Assembly (NCBI GenBank): GCA_002482405.1
Contig: DLFX01000033.1
Span: forward strand, 1,938-7,111
DNA from: Firmicutes bacterium UBA7709
Lineage (GTDB): Bacteria > Bacillota_A > Clostridia > Peptostreptococcales > Anaerovoracaceae
Direction of reading: 5' to 3'
DNA length: 5,174 bases
The position numbers were made by a program, and so were the translations under genes. The stretch's first letter is position 1; each line of letters opens with the position of its first letter. The notes below the pieces were generated by a model, which made no database searches, was not told the DNA's origin, and saw nothing but the letters and a program-made list of their open reading frames with translations. This document shows positions 1-5,174 of this stretch, piece after piece.

Positions 1-1740
1 CGCGACATAAGCCCTTATGGAAAAAGTCTCCCTTTCATCCCGGTCGAACCATTCCCAGTCCAGCAAATCCTGGTAAAGCGTCAGGCCCTTGCGGTATTTG
101 CCCCAGTAAAAATAGACAATCACCGAAAAACGCCGGAAGTAGCTTTCCGCCCTGCGGTTTTGCACTTGGCGGGCGCTTAAAATCATCTCGCTGCAGATGG
201 CCAGAACCTCCTTGTAACGACCCATGAAGATGAGGTTGTGAAGGCGCTCCCCAATCACTGTGTACCACAGTTGATTGTGGCGGACATGCAGGCGCGGCAG
301 GACGGATTCCAATAAACGGCAGCTTTCTTCCAGAGAAACCTGGTCCCGGGCGATCCGGGCCTTTTCCAGCATACAGTGGATATATCCGGCCTCGTCCATG
401 GATTCCAGAAACAATTCCAGCGCCTGATTCAGGCAGATCTGAGCCTTTCGGATTCGGCCCACCCGGTAGCTGGCGCTGCCCGCCAAAAGCAGGTTTTTCG
501 GCGTCAAAGGAACGCCCTCTCCTTCAAGCTCGGTCAGCCAGCGGCCTATCGTCGTGATCTTCCCCTGGGCCAGAAGCTCCTGACCCACCGCTTCCAGCGC
601 ATACTGCATCAGGCTCCAGTCCCTTCCGGCCAGGGCGTATTCCACCGCCTGCTCCTTATTGCTCCCGTGCAGGCAGAATTCCGCCGCCCGTTTCAGGGTC
701 TCCCGGCAGGTTTCTTCCGGCAGCTGGGATTCCAAGAATTCTTTAAAGAGCGAATGGTAGCGAAAGGTCCGCTCCGCCTGTCCGACTTTGATCACGAAAA
801 GATTCTCGTTCTCCAGACAGTCCAGAAGGCTGCGGGCATTGTCAATTCCCGCCACTTCGTTGCAGATGTCGGCGCTTAAAAATTCCAGCGGTGAAGTCTT
901 GATGAGAAACATCTGGATTTCATAGGGAAGATTCTTGTAGATCTCATGCATCAAATAGGTATCGACGACGGATTTGTCGTAAACGTCCTTGGTCTCGCTC
1001 TGCCTGGGCCAGTTTCGCTTCTGTTTCATATAGAGATTGGCAAACATAATGCCCGCCGGCCAACCCTCGGCCTTTTCCCATATGGAATCAGCCAGCACGC
1101 CCTTATCCTGCGCGCCCAAAAAACTTTCCGTCAGCCGCCTGGCCTCTTCTGATTCAAAACTCAGCTCACTCTGGGAAATAATTTCAGCGGCCCCTTTCAC
1201 AACATAGCGCATGGAAAACGGCGGCGTTCCCCCTCTGGTGGCGATCATCATCCGGATCTCCGGCGGACTGTTATCCAGGATCATCTGAAGGAGGTAATGG
1301 ATTTCTTCATTGATAATTGTCTGAAAATCGTCAAGAATGATCACCGCCCGCTGATGGGAACCCCGGGCGGCTTCCGTGAGATGAAATACAAAATCATAAG
1401 CCATGCTCTCCAGCGTCTCCCTGCCCTGCAGCAGCGGAGCATACGCATCGGAGTCAAAGTCAAAACCCGCAAGGCCTCTCTTTATCGCGGCGCTGAGATA
1501 CTGCAAAAATACGACGATATCATTATCGGTGTCGCTTAAGTGATACCACGCGCAGCTTTCTTCCGTTTCCTCCGCGTAATGAGCGAGCAGGATCGTCTTG
1601 CCATACCCCACGGTGGCGTGAAGAATCAGCAGCTGCTTATCTCTGTTTTTCAGCCGCTCTACCAGCCGTTTCCGGTAAATAAAATTAGAGGATACCGACG
1701 GCTTTTGAATTTTTGATTCCACAAAATTCCGTTTCATCAT
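1..1740 (-). CDS. MalT/LuxR-type STAND ATPase transcriptional regulator, N-terminal part (3' end off window)
   Basis: The frame is open for 580 codons from the ATG at 1740 to the left window edge with no stop, so the C-terminus is missing. An in-frame TAA at 1746-1744 rules out a start further upstream; a second ATG follows at once (1737). The Shine-Dalgarno sequence is weak (AGAG). Visible in order: a P-loop AxxxxGKT (A42-T49, ending GYGKT), a Walker B run of hydrophobics ending LDDFQ (L136-Q140), an ATRGGTPPF segment (167-175) like the sensor region of MalT, an EGWPAG motif (W227), RYHSLFKEFL (327-336), which is a hallmark of MalT-like proteins, and then a helical stretch (about 345-580) consistent with TPR-like repeats. 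MalT-family proteins bind ATP and an inducer, oligomerise and activate transcription through a C-terminal LuxR or other DNA-binding domain. Full members are roughly 850-900 residues, so about one third, including the DNA-binding domain, is not seen. The inducer and targets cannot be read. It is transcribed divergently from the LytTR operon. Confidence 0.88.
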   Translation of the reverse strand, partial: MMKRNFVESKIQKPSVSSNFIYRKRLVERLKNRDKQLLILHATVGYGKTILLAHYAEETEESCAWYHLSDTDNDIVVFLQYLSAAIKRGLAGFDFDSDAYAPLLQGRETLESMAYDFVFHLTEAARGSHQRAVIILDDFQTIINEEIHYLLQMILDNSPPEIRMMIATRGGTPPFSMRYVVKGAAEIISQSELSFESEEARRLTESFLGAQDKGVLADSIWEKAEGWPAGIMFANLYMKQKRNWPRQSETKDVYDKSVVDTYLMHEIYKNLPYEIQMFLIKTSPLEFLSADICNEVAGIDNARSLLDCLENENLFVIKVGQAERTFRYHSLFKEFLESQLPEETCRETLKRAAEFCLHGSNKEQAVEYALAGRDWSLMQYALEAVGQELLAQGKITTIGRWLTELEGEGVPLTPKNLLLAGSASYRVGRIRKAQICLNQALELFLESMDEAGYIHCMLEKARIARDQVSLEESCRLLESVLPRLHVRHNQLWYTVIGERLHNLIFMGRYKEVLAICSEMILSARQVQNRRAESYFRRFSVIVYFYWGKYRKGLTLYQDLLDWEWFDRDERETFSIRAYVA

Positions 1741-1826
1741 AATTTACTCTGCAATATCCGCTATGATATTCTTCCAATTGGTATGGACTTCTTTATGTCT
1801 TTCTTTTCCAGCCTGATTACAGTTTT

Positions 1827-1855
1827 ACTATGCCGAAAGGAAAATCAAAAATCAA
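1827..1855 (-). promoter_or_regulatory. Possible promoter of the MalT-like regulator gene
   Basis: On the minus strand a TTGATT (1855-1850) is followed after exactly 17 bp by CATAGT (1832-1827), each 4/6 to the sigma-A consensus. A start near 1820 would give a leader of about 80 nt before the ATG at 1740. The match is weak and such pairs occur by chance in AT-rich DNA. The position, only 6 bp from the direct repeats at 1862-1892, makes it worth recording. Confidence 0.3.
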
Positions 1856-1861
1856 TGGACC

Positions 1862-1892
1862 TTCCGTAAACGGGCGGTAGATTCCGTAAACG
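1862..1892 (+). promoter_or_regulatory. Paired 11-bp direct repeats, candidate LytTR regulator binding site
   Basis: TTCCGTAAACG occurs perfectly twice, at 1862-1872 and 1882-1892, separated by 9 bp (20-bp period, about two helical turns). LytTR-domain regulators such as AgrA and ComE bind pairs of about 9-bp direct repeats spaced by roughly two turns, and the core here (TCCGT-A-A) partly resembles the AgrA-type consensus (T/A)(A/C)(C/A)GTTN(A/G). The usual period is nearer 21-22 bp, so this pair is slightly short. The second copy ends about 10 bp upstream of the expected -35 of the plus-strand promoter, a normal place for an activator, and the operon's first gene encodes a LytTR regulator. 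Binding by that protein is inference. Confidence 0.55.
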
Positions 1893-1902
1893 TTAAAAAT
1901 GA

Positions 1903-1931
1903 CTGTCCCCAAGACCAAATTATGGTATAAT
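1903..1931 (+). promoter_or_regulatory. Extended -10 promoter of the LytTR operon
   Basis: TATAAT at 1926-1931 is a perfect -10 and is preceded by TGG, giving a perfect extended -10 (TGGTATAAT, 1923-1931). At a 17-bp spacing the -35 position holds CTGTCC (1903-1908), which matches TTGACA at only three bases. A good -10 with a poor -35 is typical of promoters that need an activator, which fits the direct repeats just upstream. Transcription would start near 1938, leaving a leader of about 100 nt before the ATG at 2037. Confidence 0.6.
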
Positions 1932-1960
1932 AATCGCAGAATTTCGTGATTGGCGATTAT
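1930..1960. promoter_or_regulatory. 8-bp inverted repeat overlapping the -10 and start region
   Basis: ATAATCGC (1930-1937) and GCGATTAT (1953-1960) form a perfect 8-bp inverted repeat around a 15-nt centre. The left arm overlaps the last two bases of the -10 and lies upstream of or at the predicted transcription start, so the repeat is unlikely to act as an RNA hairpin and more likely to be a DNA operator for a dimeric protein. No protein can be assigned to it. Confidence 0.35.
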
Positions 1961-1982
1961 ACGATTTAATGCCGCGCCGGAA

Positions 1983-1999
1983 TTTCGCCAAAGGCGAAA
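1983..1999 (+). promoter_or_regulatory. Leader stem-loop upstream of the LytTR gene
   Basis: TTTCGCC (1983-1989) and GGCGAAA (1993-1999) form a perfect 7-bp stem with an AAA loop, inside the predicted 5' leader and 22 nt before the ribosome binding site. No U tract follows, so it is not an intrinsic terminator. It could affect mRNA stability or translation. A GCCGC just before it (1971-1975) could alternatively pair with GCGGU in the ribosome binding site (2025-2029), but that is speculative. Confidence 0.4.
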
Positions 2000-2021
2000 A
2001 GGCGCATAGCCCTGTACCACA

Positions 2022-2030
2022 AAGGCGGTG
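2022..2030 (+). promoter_or_regulatory. Ribosome binding site that sets the LytTR gene start
   Basis: AAGGCGGTG matches the ideal AAGGAGGTG at 8 of 9 bases and ends 6 nt before the ATG at 2037. The in-frame GTG at 2028 lies inside this site and so is rejected as the start codon. Confidence 0.75.
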
Positions 2031-2036
2031 AATCGA

Positions 2037-2759
2037 ATGAACATTGCAATATGCGACGACAATCCGGCGGACGCCGCGAAAATACACGCCATGCTTTTGG
2101 AGTATTTTGAGCAGGCAGGCTTTACCGGCGACATCCATATCTTTAAAAGCGGAGAGGAGCTTTTCAATTCCTTTTCTCCCGGTTTTTTCGACGCGTATTT
2201 TCTGGACATCTACATGTCAGGCATCTCCGGGGTGGAGGCGGCAAGGCGCATTCGCAGGGATGATCCCTTCTGCGCCCTGGTTTTCATCACCAGCAGTGAC
2301 GGTCATATGCGGGACGGCTATTCCCTCAGGGCGGCTTCCTACGTGGAAAAACCCATTACACCGGAAAAAATGGATGTGGCCTTTCAGCAGTGCTACGGAC
2401 TTTTTCTGAAGAAAGCCCGTTACATCGAGATCACCTTTGAGCGCCAGAGCATCAAACTCCCGCTGATCAAAATCCTGTACGCGGAGGTGTGGGATAAGGC
2501 CGTTTCCTTCCACACCACCGACGGCAAAACATATAAAGCCTATATGACCCTGGACGAAGTGGAGCACGAGCTGGGCAGAGGCTCTTTCCTTCGCTGCCAT
2601 CGCTCCTGCGTCGTCAATATGAACCATCTGACGGAAATACTGGAGGATGACCTGCTGATGCGCAACGGAGAGAAGATCCCTCTGCGCAAAAACGGCCGCA
2701 GGGAAACCAAAGCGGCGATAAACGATTTCTTTTCCAGACGTTTATTTGAGGTGGTATAG
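2037..2759 (+). CDS. LytTR-family two-component response regulator
   Basis: A 240-residue protein with the standard AgrA/LytR layout. The receiver domain (about 1-120) starts MNIAICDDN with the acidic pair D7-D8, has the phosphoacceptor D57 in the YFLDIYM strand, the switch residue T85 (FITSS) and the conserved K105 in EKP. The LytTR DNA-binding domain (about 130-236) follows, with the family hallmarks LYAEVWDKAVSFHT, a YMTLDEVE helix, and F-L-R-C-H-R-S-C-V-V-N then PLRKNGR near the end. All phosphorylation residues are present, so it should be phosphorylated by a histidine kinase, bind direct repeats in DNA and alter transcription in the cytoplasm. It is the first gene of an operon with the surface protein (1-nt gap) and the probable sensor kinase, its likely partner. 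The repeats at 1862-1892 suggest autoregulation. The start is fixed by the binding site at 2022-2030. Family assignment is firm; the regulon is unknown. Confidence 0.96.
   Translation: MNIAICDDNPADAAKIHAMLLEYFEQAGFTGDIHIFKSGEELFNSFSPGFFDAYFLDIYMSGISGVEAARRIRRDDPFCALVFITSSDGHMRDGYSLRAASYVEKPITPEKMDVAFQQCYGLFLKKARYIEITFERQSIKLPLIKILYAEVWDKAVSFHTTDGKTYKAYMTLDEVEHELGRGSFLRCHRSCVVNMNHLTEILEDDLLMRNGEKIPLRKNGRRETKAAINDFFSRRLFEVV
2748..2754 (+). promoter_or_regulatory. Ribosome binding site of the surface protein gene
   Basis: GAGGTGG lies within the last codons of the LytTR gene and ends 6 nt before the ATG at 2761. This supports that ATG over the in-frame TTG at 2746, which would overlap the site and extend the signal peptide by five residues. 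The embedding suggests coupled translation of the two genes. Confidence 0.7.
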
Positions 2760-2760
2760 C

Positions 2761-4836
2761 ATGATGGGACGAATGATGCGGACAACCTTATCCATACTGT
2801 TGACGGCCCTGCTCCTCTACCTCGCCGCTGCGTGGGCCGAGGCAGAGGCCTTCCCTGCCGGGGACGGTGCGGAAGAGACATACATAAACAGTGATGGCAA
2901 TCAGGGCGCTGAAACGGAAGTAACACAGACCAGCGAAAACGACCCGGCAGCTTCCGGTGAAAATGATCTGCTGCCGGCGGCTTCCGACGAAAATGATTTA
3001 TCAGAGAACATCGTCTATACGCAATCGGATCTTGCGGCATGGCTTGAGTCGCACGTAGAAAGCGGCGGGCGGGTCACACTGGGAAATACGATTACGTTAA
3101 CAAAGCTGATTTCTCCGAACGACCTATATGAAAAACGGATTACCATCGACACAGGGCAGTACGGTCTTGTGTATGACGGCGGTTCCATTCACATGTACGG
3201 TCTCGAAGGCTGGGAAATCGTCGGCGAGGGCGTAGACGTGCCGGTTTTGGACGTATACAACGTAGGAGGCTGGTACATGCACTGGCTCCAGGCGGTGGAG
3301 CCCTTAGAGGTCACTGCCGTCGGCAGAGACGGCGCCGGCGGGATCGCGGTTCGCATTTCACGAAATGACGGCTATTCCGTGAATCTTGACGCGGTAACCG
3401 ATACGGGGCTCATCCGCTCCAGCGGAGAAGGTGCGGTCGGCCTGTATTTGTCCGCACCGATGGATGCTTATTGCCTCTCTGTCAAAACGGAAGGCGCAGG
3501 CAGTACCGCCGTCTACGCCGCTCAAGGGACGAATCTGCGCTACTGCAGGCTGGAAGCCGATGGCGACGGAGCCAAGGTCATTTCCGGCCACGGTGATATC
3601 GTTCTGGATACCTGTTCCGCCTCTCCGGTTCCTCAGGATGTTTCCATCGTAAACCGTCATATTGTCGATATTATCGGAAAAAGGTTTTATTTCCCGAGGC
3701 AGCAATACAGCGATGGGAATACTCATTTTGACGGCCATTTTACGTTTCTGTTAAGCGGAAACGACGATTTTCCTTCTGTTTCCGAAACCTTAGGCCCTAT
3801 ATGGGAGAGTGATCCGCGGGATGTTGATACGGGCACTTTGGGCAAAACGATCATACAGGGAAGCCTTCCCCCTCCCTTCCAGGGGCTGGGCCTTGAGGGC
3901 GAATTTCCGCTGAAGCTCGTGGTCGACGTCAGAGATCCATCCATCCCCTGCATTTCCGAGATGCAATTCCTGACATCCTACGAAGGAGAGGACTATGTCC
4001 TCTTTAACTTTTGGGATAGCTACGATCCTTCCGACAAAAACGTGATCCTATGGCGATCGGACGACAACGGCGCTTCCTGGTATGATTTTACCCATTCCCC
4101 GAAGCTCAAATGGGAGGAAAATTACCTGTATTTTTACTATGGAAAAATTACCGGCCCTATCCTGCTGCAACTCGAATATGCAGGCGCGGGGGAGTCGAAT
4201 GTGGTGTCGCTGTACTCCATCGACGGCAATGTAGGCGGTGATGTGGGCGGCGACCGAACCGGAACAGACCGGGTTGTGAAGGATTCCAGCAGTGATAATG
4301 GCTCTCCAGGCCAGGGAACGGGCTCACATCACCATAAAAGCGATGATGGCAATGACCGTACAAGGGACGATGGCAACGGCGGAAGCGAAACCCAATCCGG
4401 CACAGGAGACGAAATGCAGTCCAGTACAGGAGATGAAATACAACCCGCCACAGGAGATGAAATACTGCCCGGCGGCGTCAGCGCGCGGAATGATGGCGCC
4501 GGTGGGGCAACCCAGGATAAAAATAACGCAGGCGGCAAGGACATTGCTCTCGCCGCCGCAATCCCCGTGACAGCGCAGGTAAGCGGCGGCTTTTCCGCAT
4601 CACCAGGACCGGGGTCAGCCGAACAAATCGATTCGGTTGAACAGACCGATTCATCAGGCACTCCGGCTGGAAAGGGAACGCCTCAGAAGCAGGATATCGC
4701 TTCCTCTGATATCCCGGTGCAGTCGCCTGAGGCATCCTCTATTGATCTGCACGTTGAAATTGTTTTGACGGCGGCGGCAGTGATCCTGTTGTCGGGGTTA
4801 TTTATCTGGCGCAGACTCCTCAAGACAAGGAGGTAG
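2761..4836 (+). CDS. Secreted single-pass membrane-anchored surface protein, predicted beta-helix plus Asp-box domain
   Basis: A 691-residue protein of no family I can name. Residues 1-30 form a signal peptide: R4/R7, a hydrophobic core at 10-24, then AWA and AEA as possible cleavage sites. Residues 31-85 are acidic and low-complexity, with a duplicated 10-residue unit. Residues about 86-300 open with a DLAAWLES...GGRVTLGNTITL pattern followed by short G-rich beta-strand turns, as in right-handed beta-helix or pectate-lyase-like folds; no catalytic residues can be assigned. Residues about 315-480 are beta-rich and contain one Asp-box, SDDNGASW (433-440). Residues about 485-660 are a long Gly/Asp/Ser/Thr linker with HHH (523-525) and TGDE repeats. 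Residues 665-683 are a transmembrane helix with a short RR-LLKTRR tail, so the protein is held with its bulk outside; there is no LPxTG motif. It is cotranscribed between the response regulator and the probable sensor, suggesting an accessory sensing or adhesin role, which is inference. Confidence 0.85.
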   Translation: MMGRMMRTTLSILLTALLLYLAAAWAEAEAFPAGDGAEETYINSDGNQGAETEVTQTSENDPAASGENDLLPAASDENDLSENIVYTQSDLAAWLESHVESGGRVTLGNTITLTKLISPNDLYEKRITIDTGQYGLVYDGGSIHMYGLEGWEIVGEGVDVPVLDVYNVGGWYMHWLQAVEPLEVTAVGRDGAGGIAVRISRNDGYSVNLDAVTDTGLIRSSGEGAVGLYLSAPMDAYCLSVKTEGAGSTAVYAAQGTNLRYCRLEADGDGAKVISGHGDIVLDTCSASPVPQDVSIVNRHIVDIIGKRFYFPRQQYSDGNTHFDGHFTFLLSGNDDFPSVSETLGPIWESDPRDVDTGTLGKTIIQGSLPPPFQGLGLEGEFPLKLVVDVRDPSIPCISEMQFLTSYEGEDYVLFNFWDSYDPSDKNVILWRSDDNGASWYDFTHSPKLKWEENYLYFYYGKITGPILLQLEYAGAGESNVVSLYSIDGNVGGDVGGDRTGTDRVVKDSSSDNGSPGQGTGSHHHKSDDGNDRTRDDGNGGSETQSGTGDEMQSSTGDEIQPATGDEILPGGVSARNDGAGGATQDKNNAGGKDIALAAAIPVTAQVSGGFSASPGPGSAEQIDSVEQTDSSGTPAGKGTPQKQDIASSDIPVQSPEASSIDLHVEIVLTAAAVILLSGLFIWRRLLKTRR
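2944..3003 (+). repeat. Two tandem 30-bp coding units (PAAS-x-ENDL)
   Basis: Units at 2944-2973 and 2974-3003 encode PAASGENDLL and PAASDENDLS (residues 62-81). A partial earlier copy, SENDPAA, precedes them. They form an acidic, probably disordered spacer between the signal peptide and the folded domain, and look like a recent in-frame duplication. Confidence 0.75.
4396..4467 (+). repeat. Three tandem 24-bp coding units (xxTGDE-I/M-x)
   Basis: Units at 4396-4419, 4420-4443 and 4444-4467 encode SGTGDEMQ, SSTGDEIQ and PATGDEIL (residues 546-569), with the core ACAGGAGA-GAAAT kept in each. An upstream GATGGCAA pair (4345 and 4369) has the same 24-bp offset. The units lie in the flexible stalk before the membrane anchor, so copy number could change stalk length without breaking the frame. 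Confidence 0.8.
4827..4834 (+). promoter_or_regulatory. Ribosome binding site of the sensor gene
   Basis: AAGGAGGT is a perfect Shine-Dalgarno sequence, 7 nt before the ATG at 4842. Its last base is the first base of the TAG stop (4834-4836) of the preceding gene. This confirms the start and the operon arrangement. Confidence 0.85.
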
Positions 4837-4841
4837 CGGTC

Positions 4842-5174
4842 ATGGAGACGGGACAAAGGGCGGGCATCCGCAAATCTGCCATTTACCTTCTGCTGGCCGC
4901 CGTCTGCGCCGCTACGCTGCTTGGCTGTCTTTTGGCCTACCAATATGACAATAAGTACACCGCTCCCGGACCCCAGGGTGCCCGGGGCGTCCTTCTTCTG
5001 GACGAGCCGTCCCTTGCGAAGCATCCGGTGATAATGCTGGTGGAGGGCTGGGAATATTACGGCGGGCGTCTGCTCACACCGAAGGATTTTGCTGACGGTA
5101 CGCTTCTGCCCGACAAATATATTTATATCGGCGGTTACGGCGGCTTTGAGGCCGGGAATCCCAACGCCTCCCCC
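4842..5174 (+). CDS. N-terminus of a membrane sensor protein, probably a histidine kinase with extracellular sensing domain (3' end off window)
   Basis: The first 111 codons are in the window and the frame runs off the right edge. After a basic start (R6, R10, K11), residues 13-33 form a membrane helix (AIYLLLAAVCAATLLGCLLAY). The following segment is extracellular and contains VEGWEYYGGRLLTPKDFA (67-84) and YIYIGGYGGFEAGNPNASP (93-111). From memory, this W-E-Y-Y...LLTP-DF...YIG-YGG-E-G-P pattern resembles the start of large clostridial sensor histidine kinases whose extracellular region is related to 7TMR-DISM sensing domains. No kinase domain is visible, so the assignment rests on this resemblance and on the operon position downstream of a response regulator. 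A lipoprotein is unlikely: C22 and C29 are not in a clean lipobox. The alternative is another membrane-bound surface protein. Confidence 0.6.
   Translation, partial: METGQRAGIRKSAIYLLLAAVCAATLLGCLLAYQYDNKYTAPGPQGARGVLLLDEPSLAKHPVIMLVEGWEYYGGRLLTPKDFADGTLLPDKYIYIGGYGGFEAGNPNASP

Noticed and set aside
376..1539. Plus-strand open frames of 68-167 codons within the left third
   Set aside because: They lie opposite the MalT-like gene, which has clear family motifs on the minus strand, and they show no good ribosome binding sites or recognisable domains.
1753..1770. Inverted repeat AATATC / GATATT in the leader of the MalT-like gene
   Set aside because: Only 6 bp, all but one pair in each arm being A-T, with a 6-nt loop; too weak to separate from chance in AT-rich DNA.
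1774..1781. Palindrome CCAATTGG
   Set aside because: An isolated 8-bp palindrome with no extension and no second copy; it could be chance.
2028..2036. GTG at 2028 as the LytTR gene start
   Set aside because: It lies inside the Shine-Dalgarno sequence AAGGCGGTG; the ATG at 2037 is correctly spaced and gives the standard receiver start MNIAICDD.
1817..2209. Minus-strand frame crossing the intergenic region and the LytTR gene start
   Set aside because: It is opposite the receiver domain of the LytTR regulator and would cover the promoter region; the translation has no recognisable motif.
2540..3040. Minus-strand frame of 166 codons
   Set aside because: It spans the LytTR gene end and the surface protein start, is Arg/Pro-rich as expected of an antisense shadow, and lacks start signals.
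4057..4080. Sialidase call from the Asp-box
   Set aside because: Only one Asp-box is present and no arginine triad or propeller repeat is visible.
4741..4836. Sortase-type wall anchor at the C-terminus of the surface protein
   Set aside because: The hydrophobic helix and basic tail are present but no LPxTG-like motif precedes them, so a plain transmembrane anchor is more likely.
1..5174. CRISPR arrays, tRNA or rRNA genes, insertion sequences, intrinsic terminators
   Set aside because: I looked for repeated spacers, cloverleaf sequences, transposase motifs with terminal repeats, and GC hairpins followed by T runs, and found none.

Overview
The base composition, strong AAGGAGG-type ribosome binding sites, tight gene packing and protein families point to a Gram-positive Firmicute, most likely a gut Clostridia/Lachnospiraceae-type bacterium. 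This placement is inferred from family style, because there is no rRNA or other marker in the window.

The layout is a divergent pair. On the minus strand, from position 1740 leftwards and off the window, lies the N-terminal 580 residues of a large MalT/LuxR-type (STAND ATPase) transcriptional regulator. On the plus strand lies a compact operon. Its first gene (2037-2759) is a LytTR-family response regulator. One base later comes a 691-residue secreted, single-pass membrane-anchored surface protein of unrecognised family (2761-4836). Five bases after that begins a membrane protein (4842 to the window end) whose N-terminus resembles sensor histidine kinases with a large extracellular sensing domain.

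The 296-bp intergenic region (1741-2036) is rich in candidate control signals. It holds an 11-bp perfect direct repeat with 20-bp spacing, of the kind bound by LytTR regulators. Next is an extended -10 promoter (TGGTATAAT) with a poor -35, an 8-bp inverted repeat over the -10/start region, and a perfect 7-bp leader hairpin just ahead of the ribosome binding site. A weak promoter for the minus-strand regulator sits on the other side of the direct repeat.

Taken together, the plus-strand genes look like a self-regulated signalling unit. A membrane sensor (third gene) would phosphorylate the LytTR regulator (first gene), which may activate its own promoter through the direct repeats. The surface protein encoded between them is a candidate ligand-binding, wall-monitoring or output partner. 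The order regulator, surface protein, sensor, with the regulator's probable binding site upstream, is the most interesting feature of the window. The functional link between the three proteins is inference from gene order.
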